From: Cenarchaeum symbiosum A
GTDB taxonomy: Archaea; Thermoproteota; Nitrososphaeria; Nitrososphaerales; Nitrosopumilaceae
NCBI GenBank assembly: GCA_000200715.1
Contig: DP000238.1
Span: 1,846,849-1,910,848, forward strand
DNA length: 64,000 bases
Direction of reading: 5' to 3'
Below the pieces are notes generated by a model, which did not search any database, was not told the DNA's origin, and saw only the letters and a list, made by a program, of their open reading frames with translations. Shown here one piece after another: positions 50,765-58,956 of the stretch. How positions within the stretch are numbered: position 1 is the first letter of the stretch; the number at the start of each line of letters is the position of its first letter. A program made the position numbers and the translations under genes.

Positions 50765-51724
50765 ATGGCGTCCGAGCGCGAGCTGATCCTGCCCATAGTC
50801 CGGGAGGACAACATATGCCTGCCGCTCTCGGTCAACGCGGTATCCCGGTACTGGGGCGTGAACCTCCCCATGGCCGAGGCCGCAAAGATAGCAGGCAGGT
50901 ACCCCGGGGCGGGCGGGAGCATACTAATCGAGGGGATTGAGCTTGCCGAGAGGCACGGGCTGTCGTCTGCTGTTCTGCGCTCCGACATGGCGGGGCTCCG
51001 GGGAATAATAGACGCGGGCATCCCGCCGGTGGTGATACTGCCGGGCATCCACGACGTGATCCAGCACGCGTCGGTCATATCCGGGTACGACGGGGAGGCG
51101 CGCACCATACTCCACTATATCCCGGAGGTCGAAAACGACGACGAGTTCAAGGTGGGCGTCATACCCGAGGAGCAGTTCGAGAACATATGGTCGGAGGACG
51201 GCAGGCTGGCCATCATACTGGCCCCCGCGGATTCCATGGCGGCACTGCCGGGGCACGACCCGGACGCCGCCCGGTCCAACAGGCTCTGCTTTGAATCCGA
51301 GCGGCAGAACCTGCAAAAAAAACCCGCCGAGGCGCTCTCTACACTGGGGCGCGCAATCGAGCTTGACGGCAAGAACCCCGTCGCATATTCCCTGCTGGGC
51401 TCGATACGCAACGAGCAGGGCTCGCCGGACTGTGTCAAAGACTATGAAAAGAGCATAGAGCTCTGCCCCCGGTACTACATAGCGTACAGGGGGCTTGGCA
51501 ACTACCATCTCAAGGGGGGCAGGTACGAGGAGGCCGAGCGCTTTTACTCCGACGCAATAGCGATAAACCCGTCCCGGTACGGCCCGATATACAAGAACAG
51601 GGCGATTGCCCGGATGCAGCTGGACAGGAACGGCGGGGCAAAGCAGGACTTTGAAGCATACCTCCGGCACACCCCCGGGGCGCCCGACCGCGAGTCCGTG
51701 CAAGAAGCGGTCTCTGGGATGTAG
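50765..51724 (+). CDS. Peptidase C39-like domain plus TPR repeats
   Basis: 319 residues. Residues 1-160 fit the papain-fold C39-like family: 'IVREDNICLPLSVNAVSRYWG' has the Cys position (LPLSVNAV with C before), 'GYDGEARTILHYIPE' the His-like region. However, the canonical catalytic pair is not fully convincing, so it may be a pseudo-protease. Residues 180-310 hold three TPRs ('AYSLLGSIRNEQGSPDCVKDYEKSIELCP', 'AYRGLGNYHLKGGRYEEAERFYSDAIAINP', 'IYKNRAIARMQLDRNGGAKQDFEAYLRHTP'). TATA TCGGTATAATAAC near 50738 is 27 nt upstream. Role unknown; protein-protein contact is likely. Confidence 0.82.
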   Translation: MASERELILPIVREDNICLPLSVNAVSRYWGVNLPMAEAAKIAGRYPGAGGSILIEGIELAERHGLSSAVLRSDMAGLRGIIDAGIPPVVILPGIHDVIQHASVISGYDGEARTILHYIPEVENDDEFKVGVIPEEQFENIWSEDGRLAIILAPADSMAALPGHDPDAARSNRLCFESERQNLQKKPAEALSTLGRAIELDGKNPVAYSLLGSIRNEQGSPDCVKDYEKSIELCPRYYIAYRGLGNYHLKGGRYEEAERFYSDAIAINPSRYGPIYKNRAIARMQLDRNGGAKQDFEAYLRHTPGAPDRESVQEAVSGM

Positions 51725-51727
51725 CAG

Positions 51728-51801
51728 TGCGGAGTGCGGGATTTGAACACGCGACCTTCAGCTTGGGAAGCTGACGTCCTACCGGGCTGGACTAACTCCG
51801 C
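51728..51801 (-). tRNA. tRNA-Gly (anticodon CCC)
   Basis: The minus strand reads GCGGAGT at the 5' end and pairs with ACTCCGC at the 3' end (7-bp acceptor stem). The anticodon stem TCAGC/GCTGA carries loop TTCCCAA, giving anticodon CCC. The T-arm loop TTCAAAT is present with one mismatch in its stem. CCA is not encoded. It lies between the TPR gene and a zinc-ribbon gene. Confidence 0.93.
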
Positions 51802-51848
51802 TCGCGATCCGTCACGAGCCTATCATTATATACCTTGAAGCCCGCTGC

Positions 51849-52028
51849 ATGGCCGTGGATGCGAGATGCCCCGAGTGCGGCAGGGTTGCAGTGCTGGATG
51901 AAGAAGTGACAAAGGTCGTGTGCCCCCACTGCGGCTACAAGGCGGGGTATGAAGAGTATCTCGAAGTCATGAAGGACGCGGCGGTAAACATGACTGCCGA
52001 CTACATGCCGGACAGGTCCGGGATCTGA
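51849..52028 (+). CDS. Small zinc-ribbon protein
   Basis: 59 residues from ATG 51849, too short for standard ORF calling. 'DARCPECGRVAVLDEEVTKVVCPHCGYKAG' has two CxxC pairs 15 residues apart, a rubredoxin-like zinc ribbon. The rest is helical with an acidic end. The TATA box ATTATATACC (near 51826) is 23-25 nt upstream, so leaderless expression is likely. Such proteins often act in transcription or tRNA/ribosome context; no partner is evident. Confidence 0.72.
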   Translation: MAVDARCPECGRVAVLDEEVTKVVCPHCGYKAGYEEYLEVMKDAAVNMTADYMPDRSGI

Positions 52029-52029
52029 A

Positions 52030-52161
52030 TCACCAAAAGCTGCCCTTATCGGAGCAGTCCAGGTTGGCGCCGCACCTCGGGCAGAGGAGGTGGCAGACCT
52101 GTATGTCGAGCATTACAGTCTGGCATCTTGGGCACAACACTTTCTCCTTGCCGGGGGGCAT
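52030..52161 (-). CDS. Small zinc-ribbon protein, convergent with 51849 gene
   Basis: 43 residues from ATG 52161. 'KVLCPRCQTVMLDIQVCHLLCPRCGANLDCSDKGSFW' has two CPRC pairs, an additional pair of cysteines, and the pattern of a zinc ribbon. ATG 52173 and longer frames to 52236 are in frame too. The TATA-like TACAGTATGATC (near 52184) is 23 nt from 52161, so that start is preferred. Stops of the two zinc-ribbon genes are one base apart. Confidence 0.6.
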   Translation of the reverse strand: MPPGKEKVLCPRCQTVMLDIQVCHLLCPRCGANLDCSDKGSFW

Positions 52162-52271
52162 GCGGGGCGGCATTCGATCATACTGTATGGATCTTTCGGT
52201 CGGATTCCGCAGATCCGCATGACACAAACCCCCCAAAGCTTAATTAACACAGCATGGGCCCCCGTGCCTAC

Positions 52272-52655
52272 TTGGTAAACTTCAAGCTGACCGTCTCGGA
52301 CTCAAAGGGGAGGTCCGTCACACGCGAGCTAAAGGAGGGCGATGCCTCTCCGCTGCTGGGACTGGGGATCGGCTCCGAGGCCGACGCCACCGCCCTGGGG
52401 CTGGAGGGGAAGATTAGGATAACCGGAGGCAGCGACAAGTCGGGCGTCCCCATGCGCCCAGACGTGCACGGGCCGGCGCGAAAGTACGTGCTCCTATCCA
52501 GGGGCGTGGGGCTGCGCGATGCAGAGAGGGGCGGGCGCACGCGCAAGCTGGTGCGGGGCAACCAGATCTCCGAGGAGATATACCAGGTCAACTGCAGCTT
52601 CGACGGCGAGATACCCGCAGAGCCCAAAAAGGAAGAGGCAGAGACAAAGGAATAA
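52272..52655 (+). CDS. rps6e: Ribosomal protein S6e
   Basis: 127 residues from TTG 52272, giving (M)VNFKLTVSDSKG, which matches the usual S6e start. ATG 52254 would add six residues and lies only 11 nt from the TATA box (CTTAATTAA near 52243). 'GLGIGSEADATALGLEGKIRITGGSDKSGVPMRPDVHGPARKYVLLSRGVG' is the S6e core (GGxDxxGxPM). The end is acidic and basic mixed. It belongs to the small ribosomal subunit. eIF2-gamma follows after 33 bases with its own TATA. Confidence 0.94.
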   Translation: MVNFKLTVSDSKGRSVTRELKEGDASPLLGLGIGSEADATALGLEGKIRITGGSDKSGVPMRPDVHGPARKYVLLSRGVGLRDAERGGRTRKLVRGNQISEEIYQVNCSFDGEIPAEPKKEEAETKE

Positions 52656-52688
52656 CTTAACATATACGGGCCCGCATGCAGCATCGAG

Positions 52689-53951
52689 TTGCACTGGAGA
52701 GACACCCTGCCTGAATCGTACATCAAAAAGTACGGCTACCAGCCGTGCGTCAACATAGGCACGGCGGGCCACGTGGACCACGGCAAGACGACCCTGATAC
52801 AGGCGCTCACCGGCGTGTGGACCAGCGTGCACAGCCAGGAGCTCAAGAGAGGGATCACCATAAGGGTCGGGTACTCGGATGCGGCATTCTACAAGTGCCC
52901 CAGCTGCGAGCCGCCCCTCGGGTACTCTACATCTGTAAAGTGCCCCAACTGTTCGGGCGAATCGGAGCTCTCCCGGGTGGTGAGCTTTGTGGACAGCCCC
53001 GGGCACGAGAGCCTCATGGCCAACATGCTCTCGGGGGCCGCCCTGATGGACGGGGCGCTCCTGGTGGTGGCGGCAAACAAAAAGGTGCCCCAGCTGCAGA
53101 CCGAGGAGCACCTGCTGGCGCTGCAGACGCTGGGCATCAGCCAGGTGGTGGTGGTCCAGAACAAGGTCGACCTGCTGTCATACAAGGAGGCGCTAGCCTC
53201 GTACTCTGATACGGCAAAGTTCCTAAAAGCGGGCGGCATGTCAAAGCTGCCGGTCATCCCGGTCTCGGCGCAGGCGGGGCTCAACATGGACGCCCTCATA
53301 CATGCTACAGAGACGGCCATCCCCACGCCGGAGCGCGACGGCTCAAAGGACCCGGTAATGCATGTTCTGCGATCGTTTGACGTAAACAAGCCCGGCACCC
53401 CGATACAGAAGATCAAGGGGGGAGTCATAGGCGGCTCGCTCACCCAGGGCGCCTTCAAGGTGGGCGACGAGATAGAGATCAAGCCGGGCGTGCTCAACGA
53501 GAAGAAAAAGTCGTACGAGCCCATGCGGACAGAGATAGTATCCCTGGGAACGGGCGCGGGCATGGTAGAGGAGATAAGGCCCGGCGGCCTGGTGGCGATA
53601 GGCACGCGCCTTGATCCGTCGATGACCAGCGGGGACTCGTTCATAGGCTCGGTCATAGGCAGGCCGGACACACTCCCAGAGAACTCGACGAAATCGGAGA
53701 TGAAGGTGAGCCTCTTCGACAGGGCCGTGGGCTCCGGCGGGGAGGACAAGGTGGCCAGCATCCAGACCGGCGAGCAGCTTAGATTGAGCATCGGAACACT
53801 GCCCGCGCTCTGCAAGGTGCTCAAGTCCGGCAAGGGGGAGATCGAGGTGGAGCTGCGAAGGCCCGTCTGCCTGTTTCGCGGCAGCAACGTCGCGATCAGC
53901 CGGAGGATGCCCGACAGGTGGCGCCTCATCGGGGCCGGCACGGTTGGCTGA
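52689..53951 (+). CDS. eif2g: Translation initiation factor aIF2 gamma subunit
   Basis: 420 residues from TTG 52689, 27 nt after CTTAACATATA. aIF2 gamma binds GTP and delivers initiator tRNA. G motifs: 'GHVDHGKTTL' (G1), 'GITIRVGYSD' (G2), 'VDSPGHE' (G3) and 'NKVDLL' (G4). The zinc ribbon 'CPSCEPPLGYSTSVKCPNC' sits between G2 and G3 as in archaeal/eukaryal gamma. C-terminal beta-barrel domains are present ('GGLVAIGTRLDPSMTSGDSF'). The end overlaps the PIN gene by eight bases. Confidence 0.96.
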   Translation: MHWRDTLPESYIKKYGYQPCVNIGTAGHVDHGKTTLIQALTGVWTSVHSQELKRGITIRVGYSDAAFYKCPSCEPPLGYSTSVKCPNCSGESELSRVVSFVDSPGHESLMANMLSGAALMDGALLVVAANKKVPQLQTEEHLLALQTLGISQVVVVQNKVDLLSYKEALASYSDTAKFLKAGGMSKLPVIPVSAQAGLNMDALIHATETAIPTPERDGSKDPVMHVLRSFDVNKPGTPIQKIKGGVIGGSLTQGAFKVGDEIEIKPGVLNEKKKSYEPMRTEIVSLGTGAGMVEEIRPGGLVAIGTRLDPSMTSGDSFIGSVIGRPDTLPENSTKSEMKVSLFDRAVGSGGEDKVASIQTGEQLRLSIGTLPALCKVLKSGKGEIEVELRRPVCLFRGSNVAISRRMPDRWRLIGAGTVG

Positions 53952-54318
53952 CGTAATCTGTGATACCAGCTTTTTGATCCACGTGGCCAACACCCGGATA
54001 AAGAACATTGCAAACATCGAGACCGACATAGGCCCCCTCAACTTTGTGGTCCCAGCAGCCGTTCTCGGGGAGCTTGAGCGCCTAGCAGGGGGCAAAAAGC
54101 GCTTAAGCGCGGGGCACGCCCTCGAATACGCGCGGGGCATGCCCCGAATGCCCATATCCGGCAAGCACGCCGACGACGCGATTCTTGGGCATGTAAGGAG
54201 CAACGGCGGGATAGTAGCCACCATGGATTCCGGGCTAAAGGCCCGCGTAAAAAAGAGCGGGGGCTCGGTCCTCTCTGTCTCAAACGACAGGATCGTCCTG
54301 GAACAGCAGAAGCTTTAA
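53944..54318 (+). CDS. PIN-domain protein (Fcf1/Utp24-like)
   Basis: 124 residues from TTG 53944, overlapping the aIF2 gamma end. PIN domains are nucleases with acidic metal sites: 'VICDTSFLIHVA' (first Asp), 'VVPAAVLGELERLAGG' (Glu), 'GKHADDAILGHV' (Asp pair) and 'IVATMDSGLKARVKKSGG' (last Asp) are all visible. Position after aIF2 gamma is common for the archaeal Fcf1-like protein that may process rRNA. A VapC toxin is an alternative, but no antitoxin gene is present. Confidence 0.88.
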   Translation: MADVICDTSFLIHVANTRIKNIANIETDIGPLNFVVPAAVLGELERLAGGKKRLSAGHALEYARGMPRMPISGKHADDAILGHVRSNGGIVATMDSGLKARVKKSGGSVLSVSNDRIVLEQQKL

Positions 54319-54343
54319 CTTGAACGGGCACCGGACCGCGCGC

Positions 54344-54796
54344 ATGGGACTCGTTTTGAAGAGCAGCGCGTTTGATGACGGCGCCGAGATACCCAGAAAG
54401 CACGGCTACAAAAACGGCAACTCGAGCCCTCCCCTGGAGATAGAGGGTGTGCCGGAGGCCTGCCGCTCGCTTGCACTGATAATGGACGACCCCGACGCGC
54501 AGGCCGCCGTCGGAAAAACGTGGGTGCACTGGCTGGTCTGGCACATGCCGTCAGATATGCACAGCATCCCCGAGTCACTAGTCTCGGGGGGCTGCACCGA
54601 GGGCAGGAACGACTTTGGGGAGGCCGCATACGGAGGCCCCGCGCCGCCGGACAAGAGGCACACGTATTTCTTCAGGCTGTACGCGCTCGACTTTGATCTG
54701 AGTCTCTCGGCCGGCTGCGACAGAAAGGATCTCGAGGATGCCATGAAAGGCCACATACTAGAAGAGACGGTCCTTACCGGCACGTACGCGCCCTGA
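54344..54796 (+). CDS. PEBP/YbhB-family protein
   Basis: 150 residues from ATG 54344, 28 nt after AGCTTTAAC; the frame could begin at 54320. 'LKSSAFDDGAEIPRKHGYKNGNSSPPLEIEGVPEACRSLALIMDDPDA' and 'WVHWLVWHMPSDMHSIPE' hold the conserved D.DA...HW ligand pocket. 'YGGPAPPDKRHTYFFRLYALD' is the other PEBP signature. The family binds phospholipids or small anions; the archaeal ligand is unknown. It converges on the exported-protein gene ending at 54803. Confidence 0.92.
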   Translation: MGLVLKSSAFDDGAEIPRKHGYKNGNSSPPLEIEGVPEACRSLALIMDDPDAQAAVGKTWVHWLVWHMPSDMHSIPESLVSGGCTEGRNDFGEAAYGGPAPPDKRHTYFFRLYALDFDLSLSAGCDRKDLEDAMKGHILEETVLTGTYAP

Positions 54797-54802
54797 GACA
54801 GC

Positions 54803-55441
54803 CTAGGTGGTCTCTGATGAGGCGTCGAACGTGTAGGTAATATCCAAGGTTTCGCCATCATTGAGCACGGTATCCGTCAGCGGGATCGCAGAGAACAACA
54901 GTGCTCCGGCGTTCTCACAGGTGTCGAGGGAATCTCCGGCGTTGTGGCAGATGGCCACAACCCTGACAGTCGAGCCTGCCGCTGCGTGGGTACCTCCGAC
55001 AAACTCTTCGGGGCCCATCACTGCTATACTGTCGTCAGTGTCATTGACTACGCTTACCTCTATGCATGTCTCGAAGATGCCGCCGGCGATAAAGGCAGGG
55101 CTAGGTGACACCTGCCCGGATAACAGGGTCTCGGTTACGGCCGACTGGTCTGTGTCGGTTATGCAGATTGTGTTCAACCTCTCGTTATCTGCGGGATAGC
55201 TGTTTCCGGTCTTGAATATCAAATCTATTATGTGCTCTTCGCCGCTATCCACGACCCGGTTGTGGACCACATTCGAGGAGATCATGCTGCCGCCGGCATC
55301 CCTGTGCACGGCCTCCACCATGCCGTAAAAGGCCAGCCCCTGGTCATCCCCGGTGGACCCGGACGGCGTCAGCGCCAGTGCCAGCACGGCTGCCAGGGCC
55401 ATGGCAGATCCAAAGACAGTCCCCGATGCAGCCCGATTCAT
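54803..55441 (-). CDS. Exported protein, paralogue of the one at 28545-29180
   Basis: 212 residues from ATG 55441, 26 nt after its TATA box (AGGTTATAAG, centre near 55467); longer frames are excluded by this promoter. Signal peptide 'MNRAASGTVFGSAMALAAVLALALT' precedes a domain matching its paralogue ('MVEAVHRDAGGSMISSNVVHNRVVDSGEEHIIDLIF', 'LLFSAIPLTDTVLNDGETLDITYTF'). It is almost identical in length to that protein, with scattered changes. Divergent from aglB (55569). Such copy pairs next to glycosylation and purine genes are likely surface proteins; function unknown. Confidence 0.8.
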   Translation of the reverse strand: MNRAASGTVFGSAMALAAVLALALTPSGSTGDDQGLAFYGMVEAVHRDAGGSMISSNVVHNRVVDSGEEHIIDLIFKTGNSYPADNERLNTICITDTDQSAVTETLLSGQVSPSPAFIAGGIFETCIEVSVVNDTDDSIAVMGPEEFVGGTHAAAGSTVRVVAICHNAGDSLDTCENAGALLFSAIPLTDTVLNDGETLDITYTFDASSETT

Positions 55442-55463
55442 GCCCTGCCGCCTGTATATCATC

Positions 55464-55469
55464 TTATAA
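55464..55469 (-). promoter_or_regulatory. TATA box of the exported gene at 55441
   Basis: TTATAA centred near 55467 on the minus strand, 26 nt from ATG 55441. A second box for aglB is at 55540-55547. Confidence 0.6.
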
Positions 55470-55539
55470 CCTTTCTTGAAATCGGGCCGTGCGCCCTCCC
55501 GCCGCCCGGCAGGCACGGAGACACCCGCCCCCGAAAAGA

Positions 55540-55547
55540 GTAATAAC
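55540..55547 (+). promoter_or_regulatory. TATA box of aglB
   Basis: GTAATAAC centred near 55543, 26 nt upstream of TTG 55569. It supports that start over the upstream frame opening at 55476. Confidence 0.5.
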
Positions 55548-55568
55548 CCGCATTCCGGCAGGCGCCCG

Positions 55569-57827
55569 TTGTTAACTGATGCGCGCCTGGCAAGCATAGG
55601 GGGCCACGAGTTCCGCATGCGCCACCTGCTTGTAATCGGGATACTTGTATCGGCGTTCTCCATATCGTTCATGGTAAGATCGCAGGCCGCAGAGTACGGA
55701 TTTGAGCTCAACGAGTTCGACCCGTTCTTCAATTACAGGGCGACCCAGTATATCGTAGATAACGGCATCGGCGCATATTATGACTGGCATGACACGCAGA
55801 GCTGGTACCCAGAAGGGCGGGAGATCTCGGGGACCTCCCAGGTGGGCCTGCATATAACGACCGCCCTTACATATCAGGCCTTTGGCGGCGGCATGCCGCT
55901 GTATGACTTTGCCATAATCTTCCCCGTGGTCTTTGGCTCGCTTACCGCGATAGTCATGTTCGCACTGGTCCGTGTAGTGGCGGGCACGACGGCCGGCCTT
56001 ATGGCGTCGCTCTTCTTTGCCGTGTCTGTTCCCGTGATAATAAGGGGGACCATCGGCTGGTTCAAGTCCGAGCCCCTGGGACTGTTCTACGGCCTGCTCG
56101 GGATCTACCTGTTTCTAAGCGGGATAAGGTCGGACGACAAGAGGGTGGCTGCAGCCAAGCTGGCAGGCGGCGGCATCGTGCTCGGGCTTGGCTTTACGTC
56201 CTGGGGCGGCATACAGTATTTCGTGCTCCCCCTGGCGGTATTCATACTCGCGCTACCTTTCCTGAGAAAGGACGGCAGATTCATCATCTGGGCGGTGCCC
56301 CTCTTTGTGGCATCCCTGCTGATCACTGGTGCGTCCTTTGAGCGGCCCGGAATAAGTCTGGTCACGGGGGTCGCCGGCTTTGCACTGATGGGCGCGACGG
56401 GGTTCATGGCGGCGGCCTATACGGTCAGGAGGTACTCTGGTGAGAGGTGGCTGCGCAACACGGCCGCCCTGCTGGTAGGGGTGGTTGCCGCCGGCGTCTC
56501 GCTTCTCTGGGTCAACACGACCGTTGCGTTTCTCCACCTGCCCTCGTTTAGATATCTCAACGCGGTCAACCCGTTTCTCACCACGCTTGATCCGCTGGTG
56601 GACTCTGTGGCCGAGCACGGCACCACTACTACAGCCCAGTCGTTCTACTTTCTGTCCGTGCTGATGATCTTTGCGGGCATAGGGGTCTGGCTGATATTCA
56701 GCGACAAGGAGAGGCTGGCCCGGTTCCGCAAACGCTTCCCCCCGGAGATGGCCGCATTTGCGCTCATACAGGGCATACTGGGGGTGTACGTCAGCTCCAC
56801 ATTCATCAGGCTGGAGCTCTACGCGTCCGTATCCGTGATAATACTCGCGTCCATGGGGATAACCGTGCTCGCATCGGAGATGTTCAGGCCCCCGGCAAAG
56901 TCCAAGAGGCCACAGAAGGCCCCCCCCGCAAAGTCCAAGAGGCCACAGAAGGCCCCCCCCGCGTACACAAAGATCGCATTTGTGGCCGTGGTCGTTTTGC
57001 TGCTCGCGGTGCCCACGTTTGTGCCCGCACAGGGCAACTGGGTCAACTCGACAAAGGCCCCGCCTACCCTGCTCAACGGCGGCACCAACTACGGGGTGGT
57101 CAGCCAGGACTGGCCCGAGGCCATGGAGTGGCTCAGGGAGAACACCGCAGAAGACGCGGTGGTCGCATCCTGGTGGGACTATGGCTACTGGATAACCGTG
57201 CTCGGCGAGCGGGCCTCGCTTGCCGACAACGCCACACTGTCCACGGCCAAGATCCAGGCGATAGCTACAATGCTGCTCAGCGAGCCCGACGAGGCGTGGA
57301 GGCTACTGCAGGATCTTGGCGCCGACTATGTGCTGATATTCATAGCCGCAAACAAGATCCAGGCGGATCCCGTTGATCTGTACCTGCTGACGGGCGGCGC
57401 CGACGAGAGCAAGAAGCAGTGGTTCATGCGGATATCCGGGGCGCCCGTCGACAGGTACATCCATGCCGACGGGACCAGCGGGACCCCGTACCTCTGGGAG
57501 AATACGGTCTTTGGCCTGATGACCCCGTATACGCCCCTTGCATACGTCAACTTTGCCACCAGCGAGCAGTCCCCGGGGTTCCGGCCAGGCTTTACCCCGG
57601 TATACTCTGAGGACATAAAGTATCCAGCAGACGGGGACGGGCCGCTGAGGCTCGCATACGCCTCGAACAGCTTCTACAGGGAGAGCCCCGGCCCGATAAC
57701 TGCCGTGCTGATATACGAGGTCAACCATGACTATGGGTCCCCGCAGGAGGCAGGCCCGCAGCCCCTGCTGCCCGGCTCGTCCATTCCCATACAGGTGATC
57801 CCGTCTGGCAATACCACAGGGAATTAA
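55569..57827 (+). CDS. aglB: Oligosaccharyltransferase STT3/AglB
   Basis: 752 residues from TTG 55569. It transfers the lipid-linked glycan to Asn in N-X-S/T on the outer face of the membrane. About thirteen helices, first-loop 'FELNEFDPFFNYRATQYIVDNG' (the DxD-like metal site), 'GWFKSEPLGLFYGLL' (second acidic site) and the signature 'ASWWDYGYWIT' (WWDYG) near residue 535. Between the last helix cluster and the catalytic domain lies a perfect tandem 33-bp duplication (56895-56960), giving PAKSKRPQKAP twice. Confidence 0.95.
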   Translation: MLTDARLASIGGHEFRMRHLLVIGILVSAFSISFMVRSQAAEYGFELNEFDPFFNYRATQYIVDNGIGAYYDWHDTQSWYPEGREISGTSQVGLHITTALTYQAFGGGMPLYDFAIIFPVVFGSLTAIVMFALVRVVAGTTAGLMASLFFAVSVPVIIRGTIGWFKSEPLGLFYGLLGIYLFLSGIRSDDKRVAAAKLAGGGIVLGLGFTSWGGIQYFVLPLAVFILALPFLRKDGRFIIWAVPLFVASLLITGASFERPGISLVTGVAGFALMGATGFMAAAYTVRRYSGERWLRNTAALLVGVVAAGVSLLWVNTTVAFLHLPSFRYLNAVNPFLTTLDPLVDSVAEHGTTTTAQSFYFLSVLMIFAGIGVWLIFSDKERLARFRKRFPPEMAAFALIQGILGVYVSSTFIRLELYASVSVIILASMGITVLASEMFRPPAKSKRPQKAPPAKSKRPQKAPPAYTKIAFVAVVVLLLAVPTFVPAQGNWVNSTKAPPTLLNGGTNYGVVSQDWPEAMEWLRENTAEDAVVASWWDYGYWITVLGERASLADNATLSTAKIQAIATMLLSEPDEAWRLLQDLGADYVLIFIAANKIQADPVDLYLLTGGADESKKQWFMRISGAPVDRYIHADGTSGTPYLWENTVFGLMTPYTPLAYVNFATSEQSPGFRPGFTPVYSEDIKYPADGDGPLRLAYASNSFYRESPGPITAVLIYEVNHDYGSPQEAGPQPLLPGSSIPIQVIPSGNTTGN
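56895..56960 (+). repeat. Perfect tandem 33-bp duplication within aglB
   Basis: Units 56895-56927 and 56928-56960 are identical, keep the frame and add AKSKRPQKAPP-type residues to a basic loop. Identity at every base implies a very recent duplication. Confidence 0.9.
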
Positions 57828-57851
57828 TACGATCCGCCGGTACTTGGTATA

Positions 57852-58925
57852 TTGGCAAAGGAGCTAAAGACCGGATATACGACAGGGGCGTGCGCTGCAG
57901 CAGCAGCCAAGGCCGCCCTTCTGTACCTGGTAAACGGCGAGGCGCCCGGTAAAATTACCGTCGCCCTTCCCAAGGGGGGCAGCGCCAGCATGGAGATAAC
58001 AAGAAGCGAGATATCCGACGGGTCGGCTGTATGTGCGGTGATAAAGGACGGCGGGGACGATCCGGATGTAACGCACGGCGCGGAGATAGTGGCACGGGTA
58101 TCGCTTGCGGGGGCCCGCGGCTCGGTGGAGATAGCTGGCGGCGAGGGCGTGGGCACGGTTACAAAGCCGGGCCTTGGGCTGGAGATAGGCGGCCCCGCGA
58201 TAAACCCCGTGCCAAGAAGGATGATTACAGAGTCCGTTGCAGATGCCGGCGCGGAACTGGAGAGCGGCATCAGGGTGGAGGTTTCTGTGCCCCGCGGCAG
58301 GGAGCTGGCCCCCAAGACCGACAATCCCAGGCTGGGAATAACCGGCGGGATCTCCATACTGGGGACGAGCGGCATAGTCATACCGTTCTCGACGGCGTCG
58401 TTTGCCGCATCGATAAGGCAGAACATAGACGTCGCCCTTGCAATGGGGGACAAAGAGGTGGTCCTGACCACGGGGGGCCGCAGCGAGGACTTTGCAAGGG
58501 AGATAGTCAGTTTGCCCGACCACTGCTATATACAGATGGGCGATTTCTCGGGATACGCCATACAGCAGTGCGCAAAAAAGGGCGTCGAGCGGGCGCATAT
58601 AGCGGGATTCATAGGCAAGCTGGCCAAGATGGCCGCCGGCAAAAAGCAGACGCACGTCAAGGGCTCAAAAGTGGACATGGCGTTTTTGGCGGGCCTCGCA
58701 AAAAAGTCCGGCGCCGGCGGGGATGTAGTAGAGAGGGTCTTGGGGGCCAATACTGCGCGGCACGTCCTGGAGATAATCAAGGATGCGGGGCAGGACGGCT
58801 TTTACGGCGAGGTCTGCTCTTGCGTGCACTCTCAAATGGGGGAGCACTCCAGAGGCGGCCTTCCCATGGAGGTCATACTGCTCGACTTTGACGGCAGCAT
58901 CCTTGCAAGGCACGGCGAGCAGTAG
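57852..58925 (+). CDS. cbiD: Cobalt-precorrin-5B C1-methyltransferase
   Basis: 357 residues from TTG 57852, 27 nt after GAATTAATACG. CbiD methylates C1 in the ring-contraction series. Family start 'LKTGYTTGACAAAAAKAALL', 'VTHGAEIVARV', 'TVTKPGLGLEIGGPAINPVPRRMI' and 'GISILGTSGIVIPFS' are typical. The region with 'GEVCSCVHSQMGEHSRGGLPMEV' near the end may hold further ligands. It heads cbiD-cbiG-cbiX-cbiC, although cbiG has its own TATA. Confidence 0.94.
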   Translation: MAKELKTGYTTGACAAAAAKAALLYLVNGEAPGKITVALPKGGSASMEITRSEISDGSAVCAVIKDGGDDPDVTHGAEIVARVSLAGARGSVEIAGGEGVGTVTKPGLGLEIGGPAINPVPRRMITESVADAGAELESGIRVEVSVPRGRELAPKTDNPRLGITGGISILGTSGIVIPFSTASFAASIRQNIDVALAMGDKEVVLTTGGRSEDFAREIVSLPDHCYIQMGDFSGYAIQQCAKKGVERAHIAGFIGKLAKMAAGKKQTHVKGSKVDMAFLAGLAKKSGAGGDVVERVLGANTARHVLEIIKDAGQDGFYGEVCSCVHSQMGEHSRGGLPMEVILLDFDGSILARHGEQ

Positions 58926-58956
58926 GTTATTTTATCGCCGGGCGGCCAGCCTGTCC

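Noticed and set aside
53944-54318. VapBC toxin-antitoxin pair
   Set aside because: No antitoxin frame upstream; the gene overlaps aIF2 gamma, the usual place for the Fcf1-like PIN protein.
56895-56960. Sequencing duplication or CRISPR-like repeat
   Set aside because: It is a clean in-frame internal repeat of a coding sequence with normal flanks; recorded as tandem duplication.
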